Shown: positions 49,783 through 59,959, counted from the first letter of the stretch. The stretch is 64,000 nt of DNA from Planctomycetota bacterium (GCA_019186845.1 JABARW010000030.1:34321-98320); one strand, 5' to 3'. Numbers and translations: made by a program. The notes: generated by a model not told the origin, from the sequence alone.

Positions 49783-50805
49783 TCACGCCTCGCCCGACAG
49801 GCGGGCGATTTCCTTCACGCCCTGGCCCATGCCTCTTTTCAGGACCAGCACGCGCTTGCCATTGACCACGACCAGCAGGTCAGAATCCCCGCAGATGCCC
49901 ACCAGCTCGCCTCCGTCTGCCACCACACTGTTGCGCGAGCCACTGACGCTCAATGCCGCGCGCGGCGGCTTGCCGGCCTTTTCAAGGCGCGAAAGCAGGG
50001 CGTCCCAGGTGCCGATGTCGTCAAAGTCAGCCGCAAGGGCAATGGCCCGCAGTGCTTTGCAGCGTTCCAGCAGGCCGAAGTCGATGCTGATGGGTTCCAG
50101 TTCCTCGTAGGCGGCAAGGTCCATCATGCCATCGCCCACGGGGCGCAGCCGCGAGGAGTGGCTGGGAAGGTGGTGCGCCAATTCACGGTCAAAGGCCCGG
50201 ATATCGAAGAGGAAGCAGCCGGCGTTCCAGAAATAGCGCCGGTTCTCCATGAGCTGGCGCGCGGCTTCTTCGCCCGGTTTTTCGCGGAAACTGAGGACGG
50301 TTCTGAGCCCCTGCGCCACTTCGTCTCCGGCTTCGATGTAGCCAAAGCCGCCCTCGGGGCGCGTGGGGGTGACGGCGAACAAGTGAATGAACTCCGCAAA
50401 GTCGCCACGGGCCCGCGCCGCTGCAATGCCCTGCTGGAGGGCCTGGTGCGGCTCCAGAAGCTGGTCGGAGGGCAGCACGAGCAGGTGGGCATTTGGAGCG
50501 CGCCGGCTGACTTCGCGCACCCCCAACGTGATGGCGGCTGCCGTATCGCGCCTTGCCGGCTCCACCAGCAGGTTGGAGGCCGGCAACTCGGGCAGGGCAT
50601 GCGTGATACGCCGCGCCTGTGCCGCGCCGGTCACGACGAGGATGCGGGCGGCATCGGTACAGGCCAGGGCGCGCAAGTACGCCAGTTGAAGAAGCGAGTG
50701 CTCGCCGTCGGGCTTGAACAGGTACTTGGGGTGCTCATCGCCGCAGAGGGGCCAGAAGCGCGAAGAGGCGCCGCCGGCAAGAATGAGTGCAAAGAGGTCG
50801 GCCAT
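49783..50805 (-). CDS. Mannose-1-phosphate guanylyltransferase-like nucleotidyltransferase
   Basis: 340 residues from ATG 50805. The nucleotide-binding start is LFALILAGGASSRFWPLCGD; also VTGAAQARRI, LLVLPSDQLL, FGYIEAGDE, SFREKPGEEAA, NAGCFLFDIRAF, and DDIGTWDALLSRL. This set fits ManC-type GDP-mannose pyrophosphorylases, which use mannose-1-P and GTP. Compared with typical ManC it has no C-terminal isomerase domain. Substrate is inferred from the motifs, so other hexose phosphates remain possible. Confidence 0.8.
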   Translation of the reverse strand: MADLFALILAGGASSRFWPLCGDEHPKYLFKPDGEHSLLQLAYLRALACTDAARILVVTGAAQARRITHALPELPASNLLVEPARRDTAAAITLGVREVSRRAPNAHLLVLPSDQLLEPHQALQQGIAAARARGDFAEFIHLFAVTPTRPEGGFGYIEAGDEVAQGLRTVLSFREKPGEEAARQLMENRRYFWNAGCFLFDIRAFDRELAHHLPSHSSRLRPVGDGMMDLAAYEELEPISIDFGLLERCKALRAIALAADFDDIGTWDALLSRLEKAGKPPRAALSVSGSRNSVVADGGELVGICGDSDLLVVVNGKRVLVLKRGMGQGVKEIARLSGEA

Positions 50806-50894
50806 GGCGGCAATGCGAATCAAGAAGTTCGAGGTTCCAGGTACCGAACGACTCTACTTCGGGGTCCCTTGCTGCATTGTGAATCCTGCTCTTT

Positions 50895-51974
50895 TCAGGC
50901 CAAAAGCGCGGCGACAACGGCTTCGCCCATTTCCCGTGTGCTGACGGCTTTCTCGCCCTTGGCTGCAATATCCGGTGTGCGCAGGCCTTTGCCGAGCGCT
51001 TTGGCCACGGCTTCGTCGATTGCGTTGCCGATGTCGGGGCGCTTGGCGGCGTGTGTGAACATCAGCGCGGCACTCAAGATCATGGCCAGCGGGTTGGCTT
51101 TGCCCGTGCCCACGAGGTCGGGCGCGCTGCCGTGCACAGGCTCGAACAGCGGCGTGCCGTTGCCCAAACTCGCGCTGGGCAGCATGCCCAAACTGCCCGT
51201 GAGTTGCGCGCCGATGTCGCTCAAGATGTCACCAAACAGATTGCCGGCCACGAGCACGTCGAATTGCTTGGGGTTGGCCACAAGCTGCATGGCGCAGTTG
51301 TCCACGTACATATGCTTGAGTTCGATGTCCTTGTAATCGCGGTCGTGCAGCGCCTGCATGGTCTCTTTCCAGAGCTGCATCACCTCGAGCGCGTTAGCCT
51401 TGTCTGCGCTGAGCACTTTTTTGCGGCGCAGTTTGGCGGCCTCAAAGGCGGCCTTGCCCACGCGCTCCACTTCCCATGCGTGATAAACCATCGTGTTGAA
51501 ACCGTAGCGGCCTTTGGCGTCTTCGGCATAGCCCTTGGGCTCGCCAAAGTAGATGCCGCCGGCCAGTTCGCGCACGACGAGAATGTCGACGCCTTCGATG
51601 AGTTCCCGCTTCAGCGGGCTGGCGTTGAGCAGTGCCGGCACGGGCTTGATGGGGCGCAGGTTGGCAAAGAGATCGAATTCCTTCCTTAGAACAAGTTTGG
51701 CGCGCTCGGGGCGCTTGGCGGGGGGGGCGTTGTCCCAGCGGGGGTCGCCAAAGGGGCCGCACAAAATAGCGTCGCTCTTCTGGCACAACTTGAACGTGGC
51801 TTCGGGCAGGGGCTCGAGGCCCCTGTCCACGGCGCTGGCCGCCGCCAGCGCGCTTTCGGTGTGAATCGCGAAGTTAAACTTTCCGGCTGCGGCGCGGCAG
51901 ACGTCCAGGGCGGCCTGGGTAATTTCCGGGCCGATGCCGTCGCCGGGCAGCACGGCGATCTTGAAGTCAGTCAT
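50895..51974 (-). CDS. leuB: 3-isopropylmalate dehydrogenase
   Basis: 359 residues from ATG 51974 (MTDFKIAVLPGDGIGPEITQ); an upstream in-frame start adds 46 non-conserved residues. Blocks: LFANLRPIKPVPAL, VRELAGGIYFGEPKG, HMYVDNCAMQLVANPKQFDV, NLFGDILSDIGAQLTGSLGM and FEPVHGSAPDLVG. It oxidises 3-isopropylmalate with NAD in leucine synthesis. No other leu genes are in the window. It is divergent from the M48 protease gene. Confidence 0.96.
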   Translation of the reverse strand: MTDFKIAVLPGDGIGPEITQAALDVCRAAAGKFNFAIHTESALAAASAVDRGLEPLPEATFKLCQKSDAILCGPFGDPRWDNAPPAKRPERAKLVLRKEFDLFANLRPIKPVPALLNASPLKRELIEGVDILVVRELAGGIYFGEPKGYAEDAKGRYGFNTMVYHAWEVERVGKAAFEAAKLRRKKVLSADKANALEVMQLWKETMQALHDRDYKDIELKHMYVDNCAMQLVANPKQFDVLVAGNLFGDILSDIGAQLTGSLGMLPSASLGNGTPLFEPVHGSAPDLVGTGKANPLAMILSAALMFTHAAKRPDIGNAIDEAVAKALGKGLRTPDIAAKGEKAVSTREMGEAVVAALLA

Positions 51975-52115
51975 GCAGGTCTCCGAAGCGGTGAATCTAG
52001 CCAAAGTCTGACGCCCCGGCAATCTTGGTCGTTCGTCGCGGTCATGCCGATTCCCGGGGCCGGAGACCGTAGCCGCGAAGAAAGCGTCGCCCTCGTTCGT
52101 TACAATGGGCAAGCC

Positions 52116-53903
52116 ATGTTCAACATACTCGGCATCCTGATGGCGTTGCTGATCACCGAGCTCTCGCGGGGCAACGGCATGATCGTGGGTTGGGAGTCGG
52201 CTCTCGGGGCCCTGGCGGGGATCGGCCTTGTGCTCGCCGCGGGGTTGCCCCTGGCGCCCGTGGTGCGCTCAAGGCTGGCCTTGGCCCATGATCTCGATCG
52301 CGCGCTCCGCGGTTCAGACCTGCCCGATGTGGAGGCGCGCCGCGGCGCGCTCTCGGCCGAGGTGGACCGGTTTCTGCGGCGTGTGGGCCTGCTGCGGCGC
52401 CTCTACGACCTCTTCGTCATGGCGGTGTTTGCCGCCATCTGCTTTGTCGCGGGTTGGGCTGACTTTGTATCCGACTTCTGGGGCGTGCCTGCGGGGTTGG
52501 AGGTGCTGCCGGATATCGCCCCGTACCTCGCCCTGCTGATCGCGGCCTGGTTCAATCATTGGCGCGCTGAGTGTGCAATTCGCCCGGGCTGGTCCTTTGG
52601 GTCTTTCCTCGGCGTCAATCTGCGCGGCAACCTGATGCTGCTGGCGCCCGTCGTGCTGGTGAGCACGGCGGTGTTTGCCCTGCGGGCGGCCTCGCCGCAG
52701 TTTGACGACGCCATGGATGCCTTTGCCTTTCTTCAGAGCGCGGTACAGATGGTCATGATGGTCGGTGTCGTGGTGTTCGTGCCCGCCGTCGTCAGGTTCA
52801 TTCTGCCTTCCCGGCGCCTGCCCGAAGGGGCCCTGCGCAACCGGCTGCTGGCCTTTGCCAAGGCGCGCAAAGTGGGCATTCGAGAGATTTACGTCTGGCA
52901 GACAGGCACCAGACATATCGCTACGGCCTTTGTGATCGGGCTGCTGGCGCCCCTGCGCTATGTTTTTCTCACGGACGCCCTGTTGCGCCAGCTTGATGAG
53001 GAAGAGATTGAGGCAGTGTTTGCCCACGAACTGGGGCATGCCCATTACCATCACCTCTGGTGGTTGCTGGCCTTCCTGTACACGGTCACGATTGTGCTGC
53101 TGGGCGCCGCCACGGTGATGGGCACGTTGCCGCAATGGCTCAGCGAGCGTGGGTTTTCCGAGAGTGCGCTGGGGGCCTCGCGGTTTCTGCCCTTGGCCGT
53201 TGCACTGGCCTATGGCTATGTGGCCTTTGGGTACGTCAGCCGCCGCTTTGAGCGGCAGGCGGACTTCTACGCCATTGAGCACACCCGCCCCGAACTGCTG
53301 GCCCGGGTCTTTCTCAAGCTGGGCGCGGCCAGCGGGCACAGCCTTTCCAAGTCAGGGTGGCGCCACTTTTCGCTCGAGCAGCGCATCCGTGAAATCGCCC
53401 TGGTGTCCGCCCGGCCTCAGGCGCGCCGAAGTTTCACCCGCGAGCTGGTGCTGGGCATGGCCGCTTCGGCTCTGGTTACGCTGGCGGCTCTTGTGGCCCT
53501 GCGGCCCGCGCTGGTGGCGGACTTCACAGAGGGCCGCTTGAACTATTCGTTTGCCCAGTTCGAGCGCGAGCGCGTGGACCGCAGCGGAGGTGAGGCCCTG
53601 ACCCTGTGGCGCGAAAGGGTCCTGGCCAACGCGGAAAAGGTCAAGCAACTGGATGAAACGCGGGCCCTTGTGGCGCGGCTGTATACCGCCGTGACGGACA
53701 CGCTTTCAGGCCGGGAGAGCCCGGAGTTCGATGCCTTGGCGCGGGATGTGGCTGCCCTGCGTGACCAGTCTCAGTCCGTCGATGAGCGAGAGCGCTACGA
53801 GCAGTTTCTCGAAGACGTTGAGGCCAGCCGTCGCGCGGCAGAGCGCGCACGGGCAAAGGGCACGCGCTGGACGGCGGAGTACCGCGAGGAAATCGGGCGC
53901 TAG
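52116..53903 (+). CDS. M48-family (Ste24-like) membrane metalloprotease
   Basis: 595 residues from ATG 52116. Several membrane segments come first (about 1-45, 95-120, 140-160, 180-200, 215-240). The zinc motif is VFAHELGHAHYHH, followed by more membrane helices and the third-ligand motif RFERQADFYAIEH. A charged coiled-coil-like C-terminal region follows (about 510-595). A TACAAT 10 nt before the ATG could be a -10 box, implying an almost leaderless mRNA; its -35 is poor. Substrate unknown. Confidence 0.9.
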   Translation: MFNILGILMALLITELSRGNGMIVGWESALGALAGIGLVLAAGLPLAPVVRSRLALAHDLDRALRGSDLPDVEARRGALSAEVDRFLRRVGLLRRLYDLFVMAVFAAICFVAGWADFVSDFWGVPAGLEVLPDIAPYLALLIAAWFNHWRAECAIRPGWSFGSFLGVNLRGNLMLLAPVVLVSTAVFALRAASPQFDDAMDAFAFLQSAVQMVMMVGVVVFVPAVVRFILPSRRLPEGALRNRLLAFAKARKVGIREIYVWQTGTRHIATAFVIGLLAPLRYVFLTDALLRQLDEEEIEAVFAHELGHAHYHHLWWLLAFLYTVTIVLLGAATVMGTLPQWLSERGFSESALGASRFLPLAVALAYGYVAFGYVSRRFERQADFYAIEHTRPELLARVFLKLGAASGHSLSKSGWRHFSLEQRIREIALVSARPQARRSFTRELVLGMAASALVTLAALVALRPALVADFTEGRLNYSFAQFERERVDRSGGEALTLWRERVLANAEKVKQLDETRALVARLYTAVTDTLSGRESPEFDALARDVAALRDQSQSVDERERYEQFLEDVEASRRAAERARAKGTRWTAEYREEIGR

Positions 53904-53920
53904 GCCCCATTCGGCGGCCA

Positions 53921-53956
53921 GAGAAAGGGGCGGCCAGGGGCCGCCCCTTTTCTTCG
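53921..53956. terminator. Bidirectional rho-independent terminator
   Basis: Stem GGGGCGGCC (53927-53935) and GGCCGCCCC (53939-53947) with a 3-nt loop. + side tail TTTTCTTC; - side tail TTTCTC. It lies between the converging protease and enoyl-CoA hydratase genes, 20-25 nt from each stop. Confidence 0.9.
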
Positions 53957-53971
53957 AGTCGCGCCGCGAGG

Positions 53972-54781
53972 CTATTCACCGACAAACTTGGGGGCCCGCT
54001 TTTCGAGGAAGGCGTTGAGGCCCTCGCGCATGTCCTTGGTGCTGGAGATCAGGCCAAAGAGGTCGGCTTCCAGGGACAGGCCCTGGCCCAGGCTCGTTTC
54101 CAGGCCGCGGTTGAGCGCCTGGATGCAGAACTGAACGGCGATGGGGCCGCACTTGGCGATCTCGCCAATGGAGGCCTTGGCCGTCGCAACCAGCTCTTCA
54201 ACCTTCGTGACGCGGTTGACAATACCGCTGGCCAGGGCCGTGTTGGCGTCGATGCGGGCGCCGGTGCACATCATTTCCAGGGCCTTGCCGCGGCCGATCA
54301 GCCGCGCCAGCCGCTGGGTGCCTCCATAGCCGGGAATGATACCGAGCGTGGCTTCAGTCAGGCCCATAGTCGCGTTGTCGCTGGCGTAGCGCCAATGACA
54401 GGCCAGGGCGAGCTCGAAGCCGCCGCCAAAGCAGAAGCCGTTGATGGCCGCGATGACGGGCTTGGGGCACTTCTCGATGCCGTTGAGTACCCGCTGCCCG
54501 AGTTTGCTCTTTTCAACGCCGGTGATCACGCTCTGCTTGGCGAGCTCACCGATGTCAGCGCCGCTGATGAAAGAGTGCTTGGGTGGCTTGCCGGGAGTCT
54601 GGGGCAGGGGGCCGCCGGTGATGATGATACCGCGCACTGCCTTGTTCTCGGCCAGCTCCTTCACGCCCTGGCCGATCTCGGACACGGTGGCGTCGTTGAG
54701 CGCGTTGAACTTGTCAGGGCGTGCTACGAAAAGCACTCCGGCGGGGCCGTCGATCTCGATCTTGATGTTCGCGTAGGTCAT
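53972..54781 (-). CDS. Enoyl-CoA hydratase/isomerase family protein
   Basis: 269 residues from ATG 54781 (MTYANIKIEIDGPAG). Crotonase motifs: HSFISGADIGEL (oxyanion hole), NGFCFGGGFELALACHWRYA with the first catalytic-type Glu, and LTEATLGIIPGYGGTQRLAR with the second. Both Glu are kept, so hydratase activity is plausible. The exact acyl-CoA substrate cannot be told. 98 nt after clpX on the same strand. Confidence 0.9.
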   Translation of the reverse strand: MTYANIKIEIDGPAGVLFVARPDKFNALNDATVSEIGQGVKELAENKAVRGIIITGGPLPQTPGKPPKHSFISGADIGELAKQSVITGVEKSKLGQRVLNGIEKCPKPVIAAINGFCFGGGFELALACHWRYASDNATMGLTEATLGIIPGYGGTQRLARLIGRGKALEMMCTGARIDANTALASGIVNRVTKVEELVATAKASIGEIAKCGPIAVQFCIQALNRGLETSLGQGLSLEADLFGLISSTKDMREGLNAFLEKRAPKFVGE

Positions 54782-54879
54782 GGGCTTGATCCAATAGGGG
54801 GCGGTCACAGGCCGCCCGGCGGGGCGGAATCTAGCCTGCGCTGCGTCGCCTGCCAACACTCTTTCAAAGGCTGAGACAC

Positions 54880-56238
54880 TCAGGCGGCCGAAGCCGGGGG
54901 CTGCTGGGCCTGCGGCAGTTCCCGGACTTTCACGCAGCTGTCCAGAAGGTTCTGCTTGCCGCGCACGACGTCAGCGGTGACCACAAAGCGCCGCGGTTCC
55001 TTGATGCCCGGCAGCTCGAACTGAGCGTCGAGCATGAACTTTTCCACGATGCCGCGCAGGCCGCGCGCGCCTGTACCCCGCTTGATGGCCTGGTCCGCAA
55101 TCTCGTTGAGGGCCTCGGGCTGGAACTCGAGTTCGTGGTTGTGCATGCGGAACAACTTGTGGAATTGCTTGGTGATGGCGTTCTTGGGGTGCGTGAGCAC
55201 ATGAATCAGCGTGGCGCGGTCGAGCTCGTCCAGAGTCGAGATGACGGGCAGACGGCCGATGAACTCCGGGATCATGCCGAACTTTACAAGATCCTCGGGT
55301 TCGAGCAGGTGGCGCAGGCGGTTGCGCTCATGGACATCTGCTTCCTCGCGCCCGGTGCGGATGGCGGCCGCCGTGACCGTGGCTGCCGACTCGCTGTCGC
55401 GCCTGCTCTGGATGCGCATGGACGTTGTTCCCAGACGGGCGCGGATGAATTCTTCAACCCCCACAAAGGTGCCGCCGCAGATGAAGAGTACGTTGGTCGT
55501 ATCGAAGTGAATGTAACTCTGCTCGGGGTGTTTGCGGCCGCCCTGGGGCGGGACATTGGCGGTGGTGCCCTCCATCATCTTGAGCAGGCTCTCCTGCACG
55601 CCCTGGCCCGAGACGTCGCGCGTGATCGAGACGTTCTGGCTGGTCGAGTGGATCTTGTCGATTTCATCGATGAAGATGATGCCCATCTGCGCCTTCTTGA
55701 GGTCGAATTCAGCGGCCTGCAGCAGCTTCAGCAGCAGGTTCTCGACGTCCTCGCCCACGTAGCCCGCTTCGGTCAGCGTGGTGGCATCACCGATGGCAAA
55801 AGGAACGTGCAGAAGGTCGGCCAGGGTCTTGGCCAGCAGCGTTTTGCCCGAACCGGTGGGTCCTACCAGCAGGATGTTGGACTTTTCGATCTCGACGCCG
55901 TCTTCATCCTTGGAAGCCTGCAGCAGCCGCTTGTAGTGGTTGTGCACGGCCACGCACAGCACGCGCTTGGCCTTCTCCTGCCCGACGATGTGCTGGTCCA
56001 GCGCCGCCTTGAGCTGGGCGGGTGAAGGCAGGGTTTGAACCGTGATTTCGCCCAGGGGTTTGGCGTCCTGGTTCTTTTCCTGCTGGAGGATGGCGTTGCA
56101 AAGCGCGATGCACTCGTTGCAGATGTAGATGCCGGGCGGGCCCTGAATCAGGCTGTCCACCTGACGGCGGGACTTGGCGCAGAAGCTGCAGCGCTCCAGA
56201 GTTTTCTGGGACTGAGTGGAATCGGTGTTGCGTGCCAT
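54880..56238 (-). CDS. clpX: ClpX ATPase, unfoldase of ClpXP
   Basis: 452 residues. N-terminal zinc domain with CSFC and CNEC pairs, then AAA+ module: [20 protein letters not shown] (Walker A), [11 protein letters not shown] (Walker B), [35 protein letters not shown] and [20 protein letters not shown] (sensor 2). It unfolds tagged proteins and feeds ClpP, encoded 111 nt upstream on the same strand. Confidence 0.98.
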   Translation of the reverse strand: MARNTDSTQSQKTLERCSFCAKSRRQVDSLIQGPPGIYICNECIALCNAILQQEKNQDAKPLGEITVQTLPSPAQLKAALDQHIVGQEKAKRVLCVAVHNHYKRLLQASKDEDGVEIEKSNILLVGPTGSGKTLLAKTLADLLHVPFAIGDATTLTEAGYVGEDVENLLLKLLQAAEFDLKKAQMGIIFIDEIDKIHSTSQNVSITRDVSGQGVQESLLKMMEGTTANVPPQGGRKHPEQSYIHFDTTNVLFICGGTFVGVEEFIRARLGTTSMRIQSRRDSESAATVTAAAIRTGREEADVHERNRLRHLLEPEDLVKFGMIPEFIGRLPVISTLDELDRATLIHVLTHPKNAITKQFHKLFRMHNHELEFQPEALNEIADQAIKRGTGARGLRGIVEKFMLDAQFELPGIKEPRRFVVTADVVRGKQNLLDSCVKVRELPQAQQPPASAA

Positions 56239-56349
56239 GCAGGTTCCTGAAAAGGCGCAAGGCGGGGAAGCCCCGCCCCGCCATCATAGACTGTCCGGCG
56301 ACAAAGTCATGCCTGCCCTGCCTTACGCCAAGGCGGGCCCGGGCCCCGG

Positions 56350-56985
56350 TCAGTTGGACGAAGACGCCTGGGCTGCCTTGTGGGTGGGCTCGATCACGTC
56401 GTCGATGAGTCCGTAATCCTTGGCTTCGGCGCTGGAGAGGAAGTAGTCACGGTCCGTGTCCTTTTCCACCGTCTTGAGAGACTTGCCGGTCTCGCGCGCC
56501 AGGATGTCGTTGAGGATGCGCTTGAGGCGAAGGATTTCCTTCGTCTGGATGCCGATGTCCATGGCCGTGCCTCCCGCGCCGCCCCAAGGCTGGTGGATCA
56601 TGATGCGCGAGTTGGGCAGGGCGTGGCGCTTGCCCTTGGTGCCGGCAGCAAGCAGCACCGCACCCATGGACGCCGCCTGGCCGATGCACACCGTGGAAAT
56701 ATCGCACTGCACGTACTTCATGGTGTCGTAGATGGCCAGCCCCGCGTTGACGTCACCGCCGGGGCTGTTGATGAACATCTGAATGTCCTGGTTCTTGGCT
56801 TCCTTCTGGAGAAACAGCAGCTGGGCCACCACGGCGTTAGCCATCATGTCGTGGATGACGCCCTGGATGAACACGATGCGGTCTTCCAGCAGGCGCGAGT
56901 AAATATCGTAGGAGCGTTCGCCGCGGCTGGTCTTCTCGATCACGAAGGGCAGGGGATATCCGGCGGAGACGGGTTCAGCAGTCAT
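56350..56985 (-). CDS. clpP: ClpP serine protease subunit
   Basis: 211 residues. Catalytic Ser106 ([15 protein letters not shown]), His131 ([10 protein letters not shown]) and Asp180 ([10 protein letters not shown]). Also [19 protein letters not shown]. Tetradecamer core of ClpXP. Between tig and clpX: the classic tig-clpP-clpX order. Confidence 0.98.
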   Translation of the reverse strand: MTAEPVSAGYPLPFVIEKTSRGERSYDIYSRLLEDRIVFIQGVIHDMMANAVVAQLLFLQKEAKNQDIQMFINSPGGDVNAGLAIYDTMKYVQCDISTVCIGQAASMGAVLLAAGTKGKRHALPNSRIMIHQPWGGAGGTAMDIGIQTKEILRLKRILNDILARETGKSLKTVEKDTDRDYFLSSAEAKDYGLIDDVIEPTHKAAQASSSN

Positions 56986-57039
56986 GGAAACCTCGGTTCA
57001 ATCCAGATGTTCGGCGTGATGGCCCGCGCCGACTTGCGG

Positions 57040-57102
57040 AGGTATCAGGAATCCGGTGCCAGGTGCAGTCCTGAAACCCGGTAACTGATACCTGCTACCT
57101 GG
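57040..57102. repeat. Inverted-repeat spacer between tig and clpP
   Basis: AGGTATCAG (57040-57048) is the reverse complement of CTGATACCT (57085-57093); related words GGTGCCAGGTGCAG and CTGCTACCTGG lie between and after. It occupies part of the 169-nt gap. Confidence 0.55.
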
Positions 57103-57154
57103 GTCTCTAACGCCGCCGCGCCGCGGGTCATTCCGCGAAGACAGCCCCCCGCAC

Positions 57155-58450
57155 CTAAGCCTGCCTGTATTTCGCTTTCTGCCGCAGCAGCTTCAAGACC
57201 TTGCGCGTGCGCAATTCCTCGCGGATGCCGGGCAGCATGTTGCGCTGCTTGAAGGTCTGGTAGACCTCGTCCAGGGGGCGTCCGACCTGGGCGGCGAGTT
57301 CTGCCACGTGGCGGTTGAGCTCGTCTTCCGTGACCACCAGGCGCTCCTTGCGCGCAATGGCATCCACCACGAAGGCCCGTTTGAGCTGTTCCTTGGTGCG
57401 ATCAAGGCCCGCGTCTTTGTTGGTGTCGAGGAACTTCTTGACCTCTTCCTCGCCCGCGCCGTGCTGATACAGGCGGTAGGCCTGTTGCTGGAGCAGTTCA
57501 ACGGCTTTGGACTTGGAGAACTTCTCGGGCAGCTCGACCTGGGCCTTCTGGGTCACCGTTTCGGCGAGCTTGTCTTCGACGATCTGGTCGATCTCGGCGT
57601 CCTTGTCGCGGCGGATGGCGTCCGTGGCTTCCTTGCGGAAGGCCTCGACGTTTTCAAAACCCTCTTCCTTGGATACCTCTTCCAGCGTCGGGCCCTCAAA
57701 GGCCATGACCTGAGAGACGTCCAGCGTGATGTTTGCGTCCTTCGAACGATAGGCCTCCTGCATGAAGTCCGCCGGAAGCTTGACCGGAATGTCCTTGTGA
57801 TCGCCGGCCTTGAGACCCACCAGCGCACTGCCGCCCTGCGGCAACTCCAAGCCCGCGATGAAGGGCACGCCTACTTCCAGCAGGCCTCCGTGGCGGTGGA
57901 AGATGGTTTCCTCGCCCACGTTGATGTGAACGTCGGCCGTCAGGAAGTGGCCCTTGGCGGCTGCCGTTTCGGGCGCCTGGGCGTTGAGCTTGCCTTTGCG
58001 GATCTGGGCGTCACGCAGGTAGGCGTTGATTTCATGGTCGGCGATCTTGACCGCCGGACGCTCGATTTCGAGGCCCTTGTACTCGGGAAGCTCGAATTCG
58101 GGGCGCACCTCGACTTCAAGCGTGAACGTGCTGGGTTTTCCGCTCTCGATTTCGGGCGTTCCGATGAGCTCGGCCTGGCCCAGAAGCTGCAACGCGTGCT
58201 TGTCGACGGCCGACTTCAGGGCTTCGTCGGCCAGCGTCTGGCGCACGTCGTCGGCGATCTCGCGCCCGAAGCGCTTCTCCAGGACTTCGCGGGGTGTCTT
58301 GCCGCGGCGGAAGCCGGGCAGTTGCACCTGTTTGTTGAGGTCGCGGAAACCGTCGGCAAGTTTGGTCTTGATGATCTCGGCGGGCACCTCGGCCTTGATA
58401 ACGCGCTTGCAGCCGCCGGCATTTTCAATCGTGATGTTCATGTCAGCCAT
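57155..58450 (-). CDS. tig: Trigger factor chaperone
   Basis: 431 residues; ATG 58441 is an alternative. The ribosome-binding signature is VQLPGFRRGKTPREVLEKRF near residue 45. The central FKBP-like domain (about 150-240) is present, and the long helical C-terminal arms follow, with QRNMLPGIREELRTRKVLKL near the end. It holds new chains at the tunnel exit next to L23 and L29. Divergent from the FHA-kinase gene. Confidence 0.95.
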   Translation of the reverse strand: MADMNITIENAGGCKRVIKAEVPAEIIKTKLADGFRDLNKQVQLPGFRRGKTPREVLEKRFGREIADDVRQTLADEALKSAVDKHALQLLGQAELIGTPEIESGKPSTFTLEVEVRPEFELPEYKGLEIERPAVKIADHEINAYLRDAQIRKGKLNAQAPETAAAKGHFLTADVHINVGEETIFHRHGGLLEVGVPFIAGLELPQGGSALVGLKAGDHKDIPVKLPADFMQEAYRSKDANITLDVSQVMAFEGPTLEEVSKEEGFENVEAFRKEATDAIRRDKDAEIDQIVEDKLAETVTQKAQVELPEKFSKSKAVELLQQQAYRLYQHGAGEEEVKKFLDTNKDAGLDRTKEQLKRAFVVDAIARKERLVVTEDELNRHVAELAAQVGRPLDEVYQTFKQRNMLPGIREELRTRKVLKLLRQKAKYRQA

Positions 58451-58584
58451 GAATCCTGTGTCCTGGTCAAAACCACAATAATCAAAGGGGCGGGGATGTT
58501 AGCACTTTGCGCCTGCGAGGAAAGGGCAGGCTTTGCCATGATCTTGACTTGGCAGGCTGAAAGGGGGGCACTTGGGTCACTGCT

Positions 58585-58613
58585 TTGATTCTGCTTCAAA
58601 TCGCTGCTAAGGT
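58585..58613 (+). promoter_or_regulatory. Weak candidate promoter for the FHA-kinase gene
   Basis: TTGATT (58585-58590), 17-nt spacer, TAAGGT (58608-58613). The -10 match is poor (three of six). It lies 50 nt before the ATG. Confidence 0.3.
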
Positions 58614-58663
58614 AACCCTGCCACTGGGTAGTGTGCATCCTTGAGCAGGGTGGAGTTGCAACC

Positions 58664-59908
58664 ATGACGCGCGCCAAAGTCCGGATCGTTGACGGTGATG
58701 ATGCCGGCATCGAGAAAGAACTGCCCGAAACCGGCCAATGTGTCATTGGCCGGCGGAGTTCGTGTGACCTCGTGCTGCGCATCGATTCCGTGTCGCGCGA
58801 GCATTGTCGCATTGAAGCCAAGGACGGCGCCTACTGGCTTTACGACAACGGGTCAAGCAACGGAACGCTGCTCAATGGCCTGCGGATTGAAAAGGCCAAG
58901 CTGGTACATGGCGATGTCATCACATTGGACAAGATCACCCTGGAGTATCTCGAGGACAGCGACGTTCACGCCTCCAAGGAGATGATCCGCGAGTTTGTGG
59001 TCCAGAAGCGCCCCGAGCAGGAGCAGACCTACACCACCAACAACTCGCTCATCGGCAAGACGCTCAAGCACTACAAAGTGCTCAGCGTCGTGGGCGAAGG
59101 CGGCATGGCCCTTGTCTACAAGGCCCGTGACGAACGCAACGGGCAGATCGTGGCGCTGAAAGTGCTCAAGCGCGGCGAGACCGTGGACCAGGAGAATCTC
59201 CAGCGCTTCCTGAAGGAGTTCAAGACCGGCAGCAAACTGAACCACCCCAACATCATGCAGGTGTACGAGATCGGTGAGGTGGAGGGGACCTACTTCATCG
59301 CCATGGAGTACATCAACGGCAGCTCGCTCCAGGAGATTCTGGACGAGAAGGGGCGCCTTTCGCAGGAAGGCACGTTCAAGATCGGAATCCAGGTTGCCAA
59401 GGCGCTGGAATTCGCTTTCTCGCAGCGGATCATTCACCGGGACATCAAGCCCGAGAACATCCTGATCTCCCGGGAGGGCGAGGTGAAGATCACGGACCTG
59501 GGCCTGGCCAAAGAACTCAAGAAGTACGTCTCCATCAACATCACCAAGACCGGCGAGGGTATCGGCACGCTGCACTACATGAGCCCCGAACAGGTTGAGA
59601 GCACACGCGACGTGGACCAGCGCGCGGATATCTATTCGCTGGGTGCCACGCTCTACGAGTGCCTGTGCGGCCAGCCCCCCTTCGATGAAGTTGGTGTGTG
59701 GAAGTTCGTGGAAGCCATCAACGAGAAGCCGCCGCCGAATCTCAACGACCGCGTGCCCAACCTTCACCCCGCCGTCTGGCCCGTGGTTCAGCGCGCCCTG
59801 GCCAAGCGCCCCGAAGAACGCCAGCAGACCCCCTCGGAACTGCGGCAGGATCTTGAACGGCTTCTGGACCTGGTGGTGCAGGCCCGTGTCAAGAGCCCGG
59901 CCGGTTAG
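58664..59908 (+). CDS. Ser/Thr protein kinase with N-terminal FHA domain
   Basis: 414 residues from ATG 58664, preceded by GGAG; a start 33 nt upstream is less likely. FHA domain about 3-97: CVIGRRSSCDLVLRIDSVSR, EHCRIEAKDG, DNGSSNGTLLNG. Kinase about 133-403: P-loop GEGGMALVYKA, Lys166 (VALKVLK), HRDIKPEN with Asp260, and metal-binding Asp278 in TDLGLAKEL (DLG in place of DFG). APE appears as SPE. No membrane segment, so probably cytosolic. It likely binds phosphothreonine and phosphorylates unknown targets. Confidence 0.95.
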   Translation: MTRAKVRIVDGDDAGIEKELPETGQCVIGRRSSCDLVLRIDSVSREHCRIEAKDGAYWLYDNGSSNGTLLNGLRIEKAKLVHGDVITLDKITLEYLEDSDVHASKEMIREFVVQKRPEQEQTYTTNNSLIGKTLKHYKVLSVVGEGGMALVYKARDERNGQIVALKVLKRGETVDQENLQRFLKEFKTGSKLNHPNIMQVYEIGEVEGTYFIAMEYINGSSLQEILDEKGRLSQEGTFKIGIQVAKALEFAFSQRIIHRDIKPENILISREGEVKITDLGLAKELKKYVSINITKTGEGIGTLHYMSPEQVESTRDVDQRADIYSLGATLYECLCGQPPFDEVGVWKFVEAINEKPPPNLNDRVPNLHPAVWPVVQRALAKRPEERQQTPSELRQDLERLLDLVVQARVKSPAG

Positions 59909-59959
59909 ACGAGCCTGGCAGGGTTCTTCCTCCCGCAACGCAACCAGGACGGTACGACC

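Noticed and set aside
52046..52115. Earlier start for the M48 protease
   Set aside because: The upstream frame is charged and non-hydrophobic and overlaps the leuB start region; ATG 52116 begins a normal membrane segment.
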